Counted from the first letter of the stretch, positions 1 to 5,780 are shown. The stretch: 5,994 nt of DNA from Candidatus Hydrothermarchaeota archaeon (GCA_015520145.1 WAQR01000117.1:1-5994); one strand, 5' to 3'. A program made the numbers and translations. The notes: generated from the sequence alone by a model not told the origin.

Positions 1-17
1 AATCCAAGCATTCGGCT

Positions 18-88
18 GCGGCCATGGTCTAGCGGTAGGACTCAAGCTTCCCAAGCTTGCTGCCCGGGTTCGATCCCCGGTGGCCGCA
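18..88 (+). tRNA. tRNA-Gly (anticodon CCC)
   Basis: A complete cloverleaf folds by eye. The 7-bp acceptor stem pairs 18-24 (GCGGCCA) with 81-87 (TGGCCGC). The D arm is 27-41 with a GTC/GAC stem. The 5-bp anticodon stem pairs 43-47 (CAAGC) with 55-59 (GCTTG) around the loop TTCCCAA, which puts anticodon CCC at 50-52 and so reads the glycine codon GGG. The variable loop has four bases. The T arm at 64-80 has a CCGGG/CCCGG stem and a TTCGATC loop. The discriminator base is A88. CCA is not encoded (ATTTT follows), so it must be added by nucleotidyltransferase. There is no intron at the usual 37/38 position. Only 17 bp of upstream sequence is in the window, so its promoter cannot be seen. Confidence 0.97.
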
Positions 89-109
89 TTTTGAAACCGC
101 ATCTGGGGA

Positions 110-1003
110 ATGAGAAGTGTGAAATATTATAATTATATCCTGCTCATATCTGTATCTTTGCCTGTTGTATATTTTGTATTCTCATATGGAATAGATGAAT
201 ATGGAACAGGTGAGAGTGCTAAACAAGAGGACAACCTCACATCAGACAACCTCGTCGAAGTGGATGACAGCAGATATCCCGAGGTCTGGATAGAGGTACA
301 CGACCTATCCCCTGGATATGGATACTGGAGGGTGGGCGAGATACTTGATGTCATTGAACAATATCCCGGGTCATATACAAAGGTCGTATTATTTGTGATA
401 CCAAACCACGGGAACGTCAGGGCATTGCACAGGTATCCCGGGTATGTCAAAAAACTAAAGGCCCTTGAAGACGCAGGCTATATCATCGGCCTACACGGTT
501 ACAGACATTTTGGCGATGACAATATTTATGAGTTCAACACCTCCAAAGAAAACGCAACGGCACTGTTAAATATGGCACTGGAGGAGTTTAGGGTATCTAA
601 TATGAGTCCACCTGAATATTTCGCACCACCTGGATGGATAGCCTCTCCCGAGGCATCGGCCTATCTCAATGAGCAATTTGATTATGTGTATTACGCAGAC
701 CATATCGCAACAAAAAATGGGTCACTAAATTATACGTCCCATGAATACCTTTCGTATCCCGGTGATACCAGTAATACCCGTGATACCACTAATACCAGTG
801 ATACCAGTAATTCCAGTAACACCTACACAGGCGACCCCTTAAATAGGTCAAAAACAGATTTTTTAAATACCAATGAAACAGTTTTCAGGCTTACATTACA
901 CATAAAATCAGTAAATGACGGCAGGGGACTTCAGGTCCTGGGCGAGTTTTTGAAATGGATTGAAACAATAAAGGAATCAAGGAGAGAGAGGATTGAGACT
1001 TAA
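110..1003 (+). CDS. Membrane-anchored DUF2334 / polysaccharide-deacetylase-like protein
   Basis: This is a 297-residue protein. Residues about 8-26 form a hydrophobic segment that looks like an uncleaved signal anchor, so the rest should lie outside the cell. From about 57 onward it matches the DUF2334 branch of the NodB (carbohydrate esterase 4-like) fold. The motif HDLSP (64-68) stands where classical NodB enzymes have TFDDG. LHGYRH (128-133) supplies His129 and His133 as probable metal ligands together with Asp65. APPGW (172-176) and a late LHI motif (His264) complete the usual set. Family knowledge suggests hydrolytic deacetylation of a glycan, but the substrate is unknown. About ten N-X-S/T sequons (for example N42, N148, N207, N228, N234) suggest N-glycosylation. 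Residues 219-238 are a low-complexity Asp/Thr/Ser/Asn insert coded by an 18-bp tandem repeat. The start is uncertain: ATG 110 has GGGGA directly against it, whereas the in-frame GTG at 119 would have the same GGGGA at about 9 nt. The next gene overlaps its 3' end. Confidence 0.85.
   Translation: MRSVKYYNYILLISVSLPVVYFVFSYGIDEYGTGESAKQEDNLTSDNLVEVDDSRYPEVWIEVHDLSPGYGYWRVGEILDVIEQYPGSYTKVVLFVIPNHGNVRALHRYPGYVKKLKALEDAGYIIGLHGYRHFGDDNIYEFNTSKENATALLNMALEEFRVSNMSPPEYFAPPGWIASPEASAYLNEQFDYVYYADHIATKNGSLNYTSHEYLSYPGDTSNTRDTTNTSDTSNSSNTYTGDPLNRSKTDFLNTNETVFRLTLHIKSVNDGRGLQVLGEFLKWIETIKESRRERIET
764..817 (+). repeat. Three tandem 18-bp units inside the DUF2334 gene
   Basis: The units start at 764, 782 and 800. 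Each has the form GATACCAnTAAT followed by a six-base tail, with only a few mismatches between units. They code for the six-residue units DTSNTR, DTTNTS and DTSNSS, and a partial unit (AACACC) follows. The period is a multiple of three, so changes in copy number would keep the reading frame. The repeat falls between the catalytic core and the last conserved His-containing strand, where it probably forms an exposed, glycosylatable loop. Confidence 0.85.
981..992 (+). promoter_or_regulatory. Purine-rich ribosome binding site for the TTG start at 993
   Basis: The sequence GGAGAGAGAGGA lies directly before the TTG at 993. GGAG at 981-984 leaves eight bases to the start codon, a normal Shine-Dalgarno spacing. 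The site lies inside the last codons of the upstream gene, which fits translational coupling. It is the main reason to accept TTG over the next in-frame ATG at 1062, since that ATG would remove most of the first membrane helix. Confidence 0.6.
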
Positions 1004-2702
1004 AATCAATACCACCGAGAGGAAGGCCCTGGTGACTTTACTCTGTCTTGTAACCATTATAATGGCGTTCAATATATCAAAATTTGTCGCTCCAGTATCC
1101 CTTATCTGGGGCGGGAGTTCCTTTTTACATTTAAGCATAATAAACAGCATTGCAAACGGTTTTTATCCCTGGCAGGACGCGCACTACATCGGGGAGATTG
1201 CATACTACCCCTGGTTCCAGCATCTTATAATTGCACTCATCTTCAAGGTTACCCACATCCCTGTGGGATACATATTCAATTTCTGGCCAATCTTCCAGGT
1301 CCTATCTTTAATGACTGCATATTTCTGGCTTGGTAAAACTATAAAAGGAGAGAGGACTGGGTTACTATTTGCCGTATTGATACTGCTGCCAAGGTCGACC
1401 CTAAGAGCTGCCCTGATGCCGTGGCCACTCTATTCATCATATATTCTTGTCCCTCTGTTTTTGGGTGCTGTTTACATCTCATTTACTTCATGCAAAAGAA
1501 GATATATGGTTCTTTCAGGCACCATCCTGGGCATTGCCCTGCTTACCCATATATTCACCTTTTTGATGCTTTCTGCATTTGTGGCATTTTATTTTATTTT
1601 GTTTGTCTTAAAGGCAGGATATACCAGAAGCGACAAAGAGACCAGGACGGCCGTTTATGGCTGCGCGGTAATACTGCTCGTCGGGGCAGTGGTATCCTCG
1701 ATTTTCTGGTTCCCGCTCTATTCGAAGTACGGGACTACACCAAAAAACCCCACCCAGGAAGACGTTTACAAATTCAAGGTGTACAAGGATTCGTATCCTT
1801 TTGCAAAGGACAGAAACGATATCCCGTTAATCTTAGAAGACCTCGTATTAAATAAAATTGTAAGCAAAGTTGAAGGAGGGGAACAAAGTGCTGATTTCAA
1901 CAATATCCTTCTATTTTCGTTAGTAATCACATCTTTAATCCTGATATCTGAGAGAAACCAGAATGGTATTTTAAATGACAGGAGGCTCCTGGTACTCGCA
2001 TTTCTTTTAGCAGCATTTTTTATGCGGTTTCACGAATTCTTCCGGTTTATAATAACGACCCAGTTCCAGCCAATCAGGTTCATGGACTTTATCGAGCATT
2101 CCTTTGTGCTGGTTGCAGGACTTGGATTATCCACGCTCAAGAAAAAGAACCTATATGCCCTGGTAGGGATACTTGCGGTTTTCGCTCTTATATCGTTTGA
2201 ACTGAACTATTACTATAATCCGAATGCTGTCGTATCCAGGACACCCCTTTTTGGTACAATATCCAAAGATCCTGAGTTTACTGTTGTACCGGACAGGGAT
2301 GCAAAATATGCCTTTCTGGCAGAAACAGCCAACGAACTAAACAAATTAGATAGTGGCGTCATTCTGGCGCATCCGATTTCTGCCCTCTACCTTGCAGGAC
2401 TTACAGGCAGAAAATATGTGGCACTCCCTCAGGGTTTTTCCAATGTATTTGTTGATGTGGACGAAAGGGTAAATGATTCAAAAAGGGCATTAAATTCCAG
2501 AGATATCGAGGATACTATTGAGGTTTTGAATAAATATAAGGTAAGGTATGTGGTAGTTGACCCCTTTGCTGAAAACCCTGAAAAATTCAAGAACAACAAA
2601 CATTTTGAGAAGATATATGAGATTGAAGATGTGGATTACCCGAATCCCTGGAAGAAACTCATCGGCAACGTGACCATATACCGGTATCACAGGTATCAGT
2701 GA
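993..2702 (+). CDS. Polytopic membrane protein, possible GT-C-type glycosyltransferase
   Basis: This is a 569-residue protein starting on TTG and overlapping the upstream gene by 11 bp. About nine to eleven hydrophobic helices can be seen, roughly at 11-33, 76-113, 122-134, 148-165, 172-206, 219-240, 303-319, 331-346, 369-381 and 387-403. A hydrophilic C-terminal domain follows (about 405-569). The first loop (about 40-80, with HLS, then PWQDAHYIGE, then YYPWFQHL) resembles the 'HL-inxi-nGxyP...YPxxxHl' pattern of uncharacterised archaeal and bacterial GT-C-like membrane proteins. The QPIRF segment (359-363) and the late KYKVRYVVVD segment (514-523) also fit that group. Such proteins transfer sugars from polyprenyl-phosphate donors on the outer membrane face. 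The acidic residue usually found just before the HL motif is replaced by Gly-Ser-Ser (41-43), though D62 and E68 lie nearby. The function is inferred from family resemblance and topology only. Pairing with a deacetylase-like gene supports a role in envelope glycans. Confidence 0.75.
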   Translation: MRLKINTTERKALVTLLCLVTIIMAFNISKFVAPVSLIWGGSSFLHLSIINSIANGFYPWQDAHYIGEIAYYPWFQHLIIALIFKVTHIPVGYIFNFWPIFQVLSLMTAYFWLGKTIKGERTGLLFAVLILLPRSTLRAALMPWPLYSSYILVPLFLGAVYISFTSCKRRYMVLSGTILGIALLTHIFTFLMLSAFVAFYFILFVLKAGYTRSDKETRTAVYGCAVILLVGAVVSSIFWFPLYSKYGTTPKNPTQEDVYKFKVYKDSYPFAKDRNDIPLILEDLVLNKIVSKVEGGEQSADFNNILLFSLVITSLILISERNQNGILNDRRLLVLAFLLAAFFMRFHEFFRFIITTQFQPIRFMDFIEHSFVLVAGLGLSTLKKKNLYALVGILAVFALISFELNYYYNPNAVVSRTPLFGTISKDPEFTVVPDRDAKYAFLAETANELNKLDSGVILAHPISALYLAGLTGRKYVALPQGFSNVFVDVDERVNDSKRALNSRDIEDTIEVLNKYKVRYVVVDPFAENPEKFKNNKHFEKIYEIEDVDYPNPWKKLIGNVTIYRYHRYQ

Positions 2703-2723
2703 TGTGTGACAGCCAAGAAATCC

Positions 2724-3560
2724 CTACCTCTTAATAATATTAACCACCTTTTTTGAGATAATGCCAAGAATCTTTTCTGTCTCTTCAGCGACTTCCAGGT
2801 TCCAGCCCATGCCAGCAAGCTCTTTTATAGCATCTCTAATCTCGTCTTTTTTAAGTCCTGTCCTGCCTGCCACAACATCGATTGAAATCTTCTCCCCAAC
2901 AGGTAAGAGATCCAGTTCAAGTGCAACCTTTTTTAAGTTCCCCTCCAGACCTTTCATATAGGACTTTTCCTCTATCCCGAGCATTGTATCCAGCCTGCTC
3001 TGGAGATTTTCTATATATCTGTTCATGATCCTCACGTTCTCATTTATCCTGTCGAGTCGTTCAATGATGTTTGCGGCAGTTTCTTTAACCAGGTCAAAAA
3101 GCGGGTCATCTTTTGAAGCTGCCTTTAGCATTTCAATAAGCTTATTTATATTCTCAGACGCTTCCTTATTTTTATTTGCAGCGGCCATCAGAGCCTTTAT
3201 CAGCTCGTCTTCAGGTAAATTCACCATAACAGAAGTCAAATCGTCAAGTTTCTCCTTTTCAACTACGACTGTTTTTTGTCCCTGTTTTTCTGAGCGTGGG
3301 TCATTCTCTTCATTCTCATCCGGTCTCTCTTCCTGCTTCTTTTGTTCCATCTTTTGTTCTTCTTTCTCTTTTCCCTCCTCTTTTCCTTCCTTCCCCCTCT
3401 TCTCCATATCCTCCCTAATCATCTCAAAGAAACTTTTCCCTCCATCCCCTCCTTCCTCTTCTCCTTTTTTGTCAGAAGATTTTCCAAGGTCTGTTAATAC
3501 ATTATCCAGATCTATCCTGGCACTCCCGTACCTGGTCTCTTCCTTTTTCTTTTCTGCCAT
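2724..3560 (-). CDS. Charged coiled-coil protein with possible C-terminal winged helix; function unknown
   Basis: I do not recognise this 278-residue protein. Four regions can be seen. The N-terminus (1-30) is followed by a highly charged Lys/Glu/Gln/Gly low-complexity region (about 31-105), probably disordered. A mostly helical stretch (about 106-210) includes a likely coiled coil at 155-200 with regularly spaced Leu/Ile (for example NIIERLDRINENVRIM). The C-terminal part (about 215-278) has a helix-turn-helix-like segment (DVVAGRTGLKKDEIRDAIKE, 228-247) followed by GMGW, as in winged-helix domains. No transmembrane segment or enzyme motif is seen. Its ATG shares one base with the stop codon of the upstream AAA ATPase gene (TAATG), so the two are probably made in linked amounts and may form a complex. 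A GAAGGG sequence lies about 9 nt before the start. It ends 21 bp from the convergent membrane-protein gene, with no clear terminator hairpin between them. The low-complexity part also explains a long purine run on the coding strand. Confidence 0.75.
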   Translation of the reverse strand: MAEKKKEETRYGSARIDLDNVLTDLGKSSDKKGEEEGGDGGKSFFEMIREDMEKRGKEGKEEGKEKEEQKMEQKKQEERPDENEENDPRSEKQGQKTVVVEKEKLDDLTSVMVNLPEDELIKALMAAANKNKEASENINKLIEMLKAASKDDPLFDLVKETAANIIERLDRINENVRIMNRYIENLQSRLDTMLGIEEKSYMKGLEGNLKKVALELDLLPVGEKISIDVVAGRTGLKKDEIRDAIKELAGMGWNLEVAEETEKILGIISKKVVNIIKR

Positions 3561-4558
3561 TATGTCAGCCCTTCTAATCTTTTATACCATTTGACCGCAC
3601 TTTTGTGGCCGGTCTTGTTGGGATATCTCCTCCATGCCTCTTTTACCGTGCTTTCACTGACCATCGAGTCCAGGGAATCTGCTGCTATCTCCAGTGAGAG
3701 GTAGCACAGGTCTGTCAATGTACTGGGATGTCCTCTGGATTTTTCAATCAACAGACCTATAGACTCCAGATTAAACGGGTCAAACTCCCTGTCTTTTATT
3801 ATTCTTATATAGTCTTTCCTCTTACTTATAGCTAACCCCCTGGCAATGTACTCCACACACTGATGTACATCAAATGGGCGCAGGTATTCCCTTACAACAA
3901 CCCTTTTCAGGGTGGTATCGTAATTTTCAGCCCAGGTATCAAGTCGTTTTTCAAACCTCGGTACAGCTAAAATCAGGGCGGAAAATGACCGGTTTTCTTT
4001 AAAATGCGGGTTTGTCGCATTGACAATAAGCTCTATCGAATCCTGGCTGAAATGTTCCCCCTGATCGAATATGCAGAACAGCTTCTTATTCCTTTTCGGG
4101 AGTATGGTTAGCACTTTGTTGAATGTATCGATTACTTCATCTCTGCCCATTTTCCTAAGTTTACCATCAAAAGAAGGGTCAAGGTCTTTTATTATTGATG
4201 ATGCAAGCTGTTTTGATGTCTGCCTGTATATCTGGTTATACCAGTAAAGATATTCTTCTGGCAGGTTTCGTATTAGAAAATCGGCATTTTCACTCTTCCC
4301 TGCCCCTGTGGGTGCGATGAATATCGAGATACTGGACTGATTGTGTTTTATTGATCTTAAAACCCTTGTCAATGCCCTCCTGTCCTTATTTATAAACATC
4401 CTGCGGTCAACAATCTTGTCTGAAAAGGGATTAAGATGCATCCCGTGCTCTTTTAAAAATCTGTCAAAATTGTCCTTTTCAGATTCATGTTCATGTCCGT
4501 CGGATTCCTCTACAATCCTCTCTAGGACCTTTTTTATATCTATTTTTGCATCTGCCAT
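3560..4558 (-). CDS. AAA-family ATPase (ExeA/Orc-Cdc6-like P-loop) with atypical Walker B
   Basis: This is a 332-residue protein. After a charged N-terminus comes an NPF motif (43-45), typical of the start of ExeA-like AAA modules. Walker A is APTGAGKS (82-89), with K88 and S89 as nucleotide ligands. The Walker B strand is KLFCIFDQGEH (159-169). D165 is present, but the next residue is Gln instead of the usual catalytic Glu, with a Glu two positions later (E168). A sensor-1-like strand is ALILAVP (194-200), followed by the basic segment RFEKRL. SRGHPSTLTDLC (274-285) resembles the sensor-2/lid helix of Orc/Cdc6, ExeA and STAND proteins. The C-terminal 40 residues are helical and basic. No nuclease, protease or helicase domain is attached. 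It should bind ATP and act as a switch or remodelling subunit, but its target is unknown. It lies 18 bp after the CBS gene stop and overlaps the next gene by one base, which indicates an operon. The Shine-Dalgarno site is weak (GGT about 6 nt before ATG), so translation may depend on coupling with the CBS gene. Confidence 0.85.
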   Translation of the reverse strand: MADAKIDIKKVLERIVEESDGHEHESEKDNFDRFLKEHGMHLNPFSDKIVDRRMFINKDRRALTRVLRSIKHNQSSISIFIAPTGAGKSENADFLIRNLPEEYLYWYNQIYRQTSKQLASSIIKDLDPSFDGKLRKMGRDEVIDTFNKVLTILPKRNKKLFCIFDQGEHFSQDSIELIVNATNPHFKENRSFSALILAVPRFEKRLDTWAENYDTTLKRVVVREYLRPFDVHQCVEYIARGLAISKRKDYIRIIKDREFDPFNLESIGLLIEKSRGHPSTLTDLCYLSLEIAADSLDSMVSESTVKEAWRRYPNKTGHKSAVKWYKRLEGLT

Positions 4559-4576
4559 TTTTTTACCATTTTTTCC

Positions 4577-5008
4577 TTACAGCCGACTTAGTACACCGTC
4601 CAGTTTCTCAAACGATTTTGAGAACTCTGATACATATATCGAGGTCTTTTTTATTATGTCGCTCATACTGATTATGCCGGCAGCCCTGTTTCCCTCCATT
4701 ATCAAGAGCCTTTTTACATCCATCCTGTTCATCATCTCACCTGCCTCTACCAGGTCTTTATCCTTATCTATGGTGAGAATCGGGGAACTCATAATATCTT
4801 CGACTGGCATTGTTACATCGCCTTTTTTAACCGCCCTTGTGACAATATCAAGTTTTGTGATTATGCCTACTGGAACTCCATCCTTGACAACTATGACACT
4901 GCCGATCTTATTATTTACCATCTTTCTGGCAGCTTCTTGGACAGATACCCCGGCTTCAACTGTCACTACGTCTTTTATCATCACATCCCCCACTGTTGCT
5001 ATATCCAT
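4577..5008 (-). CDS. Stand-alone tandem CBS-domain protein
   Basis: This 143-residue protein consists of two CBS motifs with a short C-terminal tail. CBS1 spans about 5-60 and contains VGDVM, VQEAARKM and GIITKLDI (48-55). CBS2 spans about 68-122 and contains VEDIM, LVEAGEMM and GIISMSDI (111-118). The GI-I-S/T-x-x-D-I segments are the usual nucleotide ribose-contact strands. Such Bateman pairs bind AMP, ATP, SAM or related ligands and act as energy or metabolite sensors. The ligand cannot be told from sequence. The tail (123-143, TSIYVSEFSKSFEKL) is helical and could be the contact surface for a partner. It is the first gene of a probable operon with the AAA ATPase and the coiled-coil protein, so it may gate the ATPase by nucleotide status; this is inference. 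The start is well supported by an AAGGTGAT Shine-Dalgarno site five bases upstream. Confidence 0.93.
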   Translation of the reverse strand: MDIATVGDVMIKDVVTVEAGVSVQEAARKMVNNKIGSVIVVKDGVPVGIITKLDIVTRAVKKGDVTMPVEDIMSSPILTIDKDKDLVEAGEMMNRMDVKRLLIMEGNRAAGIISMSDIIKKTSIYVSEFSKSFEKLDGVLSRL

Positions 5009-5010
5009 TT

Positions 5011-5027
5011 TATATCACCTTGATATA
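5011..5027 (-). promoter_or_regulatory. Shine-Dalgarno site of the CBS gene inside a perfect dyad
   Basis: On the minus strand AAGGTGAT (5021-5014) lies five bases before the ATG at 5008 and matches the archaeal 16S rRNA 3' end very well. The same bases sit in a perfect 7-bp inverted repeat: TATATCA (5011-5017), CCT, TGATATA (5021-5027). The dyad could be an operator, or a small hairpin that half hides the ribosome binding site. Confidence 0.7.
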
Positions 5028-5033
5028 ATGGTT

Positions 5034-5070
5034 ATTTTTATAATATGAATATGGGACTATATATTATTTG
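5034..5070 (-). promoter_or_regulatory. Candidate promoter of the CBS-AAA-coiled-coil operon
   Basis: Two AT-rich TATA-like boxes are visible on the minus strand. One is ATTATAAAAATAA around 5046-5034. The other is AAATAATATATAG around 5069-5057. The outer box would place transcription start near 5037 and leave a leader of about 30 nt that contains the Shine-Dalgarno site, so it fits better. The inner one would place the start within the Shine-Dalgarno site. This is judged by eye only. Confidence 0.4.
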
Positions 5071-5075
5071 TGATG

Positions 5076-5121
5076 GATAGCCGGGGGATAGCTGGGCGAT
5101 AGCCGGGGGGGATAGCTTGGG
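5076..5121. repeat. Four direct repeats of GATAGCyKGGG at about 11-bp spacing
   Basis: Units start at 5076 (GATAGCCGGGG), 5087 (GATAGCTGGGC), 5098 (GATAGCCGGGGGG) and 5111 (GATAGCTTGGG). The spacings are 11, 11 and 13 bp. The block lies in the 132-bp non-coding spacer between the end of the signal peptidase gene and the promoter of the CBS gene. It is strikingly G-rich on the plus strand compared with the AT-rich flanks. Roles could be a regulator binding array, a transcript 3'-end element or a slippage-derived repeat. Confidence 0.75.
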
Positions 5122-5140
5122 AATAATTATAACGGCATGT

Positions 5141-5743
5141 TCAGGTTTTTCCTTTTCTCCTCTTCCTCCTCATCTCACCTATAAACATTATCAGACCGAC
5201 AATGACAATTACAGCTAAAGCCACGTTGAAGATTCCATAACTGGAGAGAGATTCTGTCAGTATAACCTTAAACCACCCAAGTTTTGGAATCACCAAAATA
5301 ACCTGGCCTTTTATCCACTCTCCCCTAAGCGGCGGTGCAATACGGGATTTCTGGTCTGTGTAAGGGTTGGTGCGCTCATTATCACCCTTCGTATAGAACG
5401 TCAGGTCTGGCTTATTATTTCCTGGAACTATACGTCCAGTTGAACAGCGAAAATTGCCGGTCGATTCTACTTTGATATTCACAACTCTGTGGACAACATC
5501 TATGTCTCTGCATGGGTTGTGGTAGACTATTATATCCCTCACCTTTACCTCTTCTGGTTTAATCCCCTTGACTACAACCAGGTCGCCTTTATAAAGAGTG
5601 TCGTACATGCTATTGGAGACAACTGCCATAACAGGCTTTTCTGCACCAAGCGCAAATCCAAGTCCCAGATTTATAATCGAAGCAAGTGCCAGCCCCATGA
5701 TAATATATATAATTGTTTCCTTAATCTCTTCAGTCAAGCTCAT
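5141..5743 (-). CDS. Signal peptidase I (archaeal / Sec11-type)
   Basis: This 200-residue membrane protease cleaves signal peptides from exported proteins on the outer face of the membrane. An N-terminal helix spans about 10-32. The box VVSNSMYDTLYKGD (41-54) holds the catalytic Ser45. VVHRVV (83-88) holds His85, the archaeal/ER replacement of the bacterial Lys. TKGDNERTNP (118-127) holds the conserved Asp121. A second helix (about 170-189) is followed by a very basic tail (RRKRRKGK) that should stay in the cytoplasm, giving two membrane helices with the catalytic domain outside. Cys78 and Cys100 both lie in the outer domain and could pair. The length is normal to slightly long for archaeal enzymes. 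No Shine-Dalgarno sequence precedes the ATG, but a TATA-like box lies about 30 bp upstream, so the mRNA is probably leaderless. It is transcribed divergently from ppcA. The gene downstream is separated by 132 bp and probably has its own promoter. Confidence 0.93.
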   Translation of the reverse strand: MSLTEEIKETIIYIIMGLALASIINLGLGFALGAEKPVMAVVSNSMYDTLYKGDLVVVKGIKPEEVKVRDIIVYHNPCRDIDVVHRVVNIKVESTGNFRCSTGRIVPGNNKPDLTFYTKGDNERTNPYTDQKSRIAPPLRGEWIKGQVILVIPKLGWFKVILTESLSSYGIFNVALAVIVIVGLIMFIGEMRRKRRKGKT

Positions 5744-5767
5744 TAGATAGGAGATAATCTTGTACTT

Positions 5768-5780
5768 GATAATAAAGTTT
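5768..5780 (-). promoter_or_regulatory. TATA-like box of the signal peptidase gene, leaderless arrangement
   Basis: On the minus strand the sequence AAACTTTATTATC (5780-5768) lies with its centre about 30 bp before the ATG at 5743. Archaeal transcription usually starts 22-27 bp after the box centre, which would put the start at or a few bases before the ATG. No purine-rich ribosome binding site is present (the bases before the ATG read TCTCCTATCTA). Both facts agree with a leaderless mRNA. Confidence 0.45.

Noticed and set aside
43..59. Intron or repeat-based insertion in the tRNA anticodon arm (AAGCTT occurs twice)
   Set aside because: The two AAGCTT copies are simply the two strands of the normal 5-bp anticodon stem plus loop bases; the loop is the standard seven bases.
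133..450. Minus-strand open frame inside the DUF2334 gene
   Set aside because: The plus frame has the conserved HDLSP and HGYRH motifs; the opposite frame has no recognisable motif or start signal.
1421..1855. Plus-strand open frame within the membrane-protein gene
   Set aside because: It is a shifted frame inside a continuous hydrophobic reading frame and has no motif or start signal of its own.
2703..2723. Bidirectional terminator between the convergent genes
   Set aside because: The 21-bp gap has no stable hairpin and no T-run of useful length on either strand.
3025..3594. Long plus-strand open frame opposite the coiled-coil gene (Ser/Phe-rich)
   Set aside because: It is the antisense image of the Glu/Lys-rich coding strand (GAA/AAG giving TTC/CTT). 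It has no family resemblance and no ribosome binding site, and it overlaps a better-supported operon.
2724..5008. Anti-phage defence or toxin-antitoxin system
   Set aside because: An ATPase next to an unknown protein invites the idea, but no nuclease, protease, TIR or other effector domain is visible and there are no mobile-element or defence-gene neighbours.
4341..5048. Plus-strand open frame opposite the CBS and start of the ATPase gene
   Set aside because: The minus strand carries clear CBS and P-loop motifs with a strong Shine-Dalgarno; the plus frame is a low-information Ser/Ile/Leu-rich shadow that runs across two genes.
5076..5121. CRISPR array
   Set aside because: The units are only about 11 bp, directly adjacent and without unique spacers, and no cas gene is present.
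5489..5746. Plus-strand open frame opposite the signal peptidase gene
   Set aside because: The minus strand has the Ser/His/Asp active-site boxes; this frame is antisense shadow.
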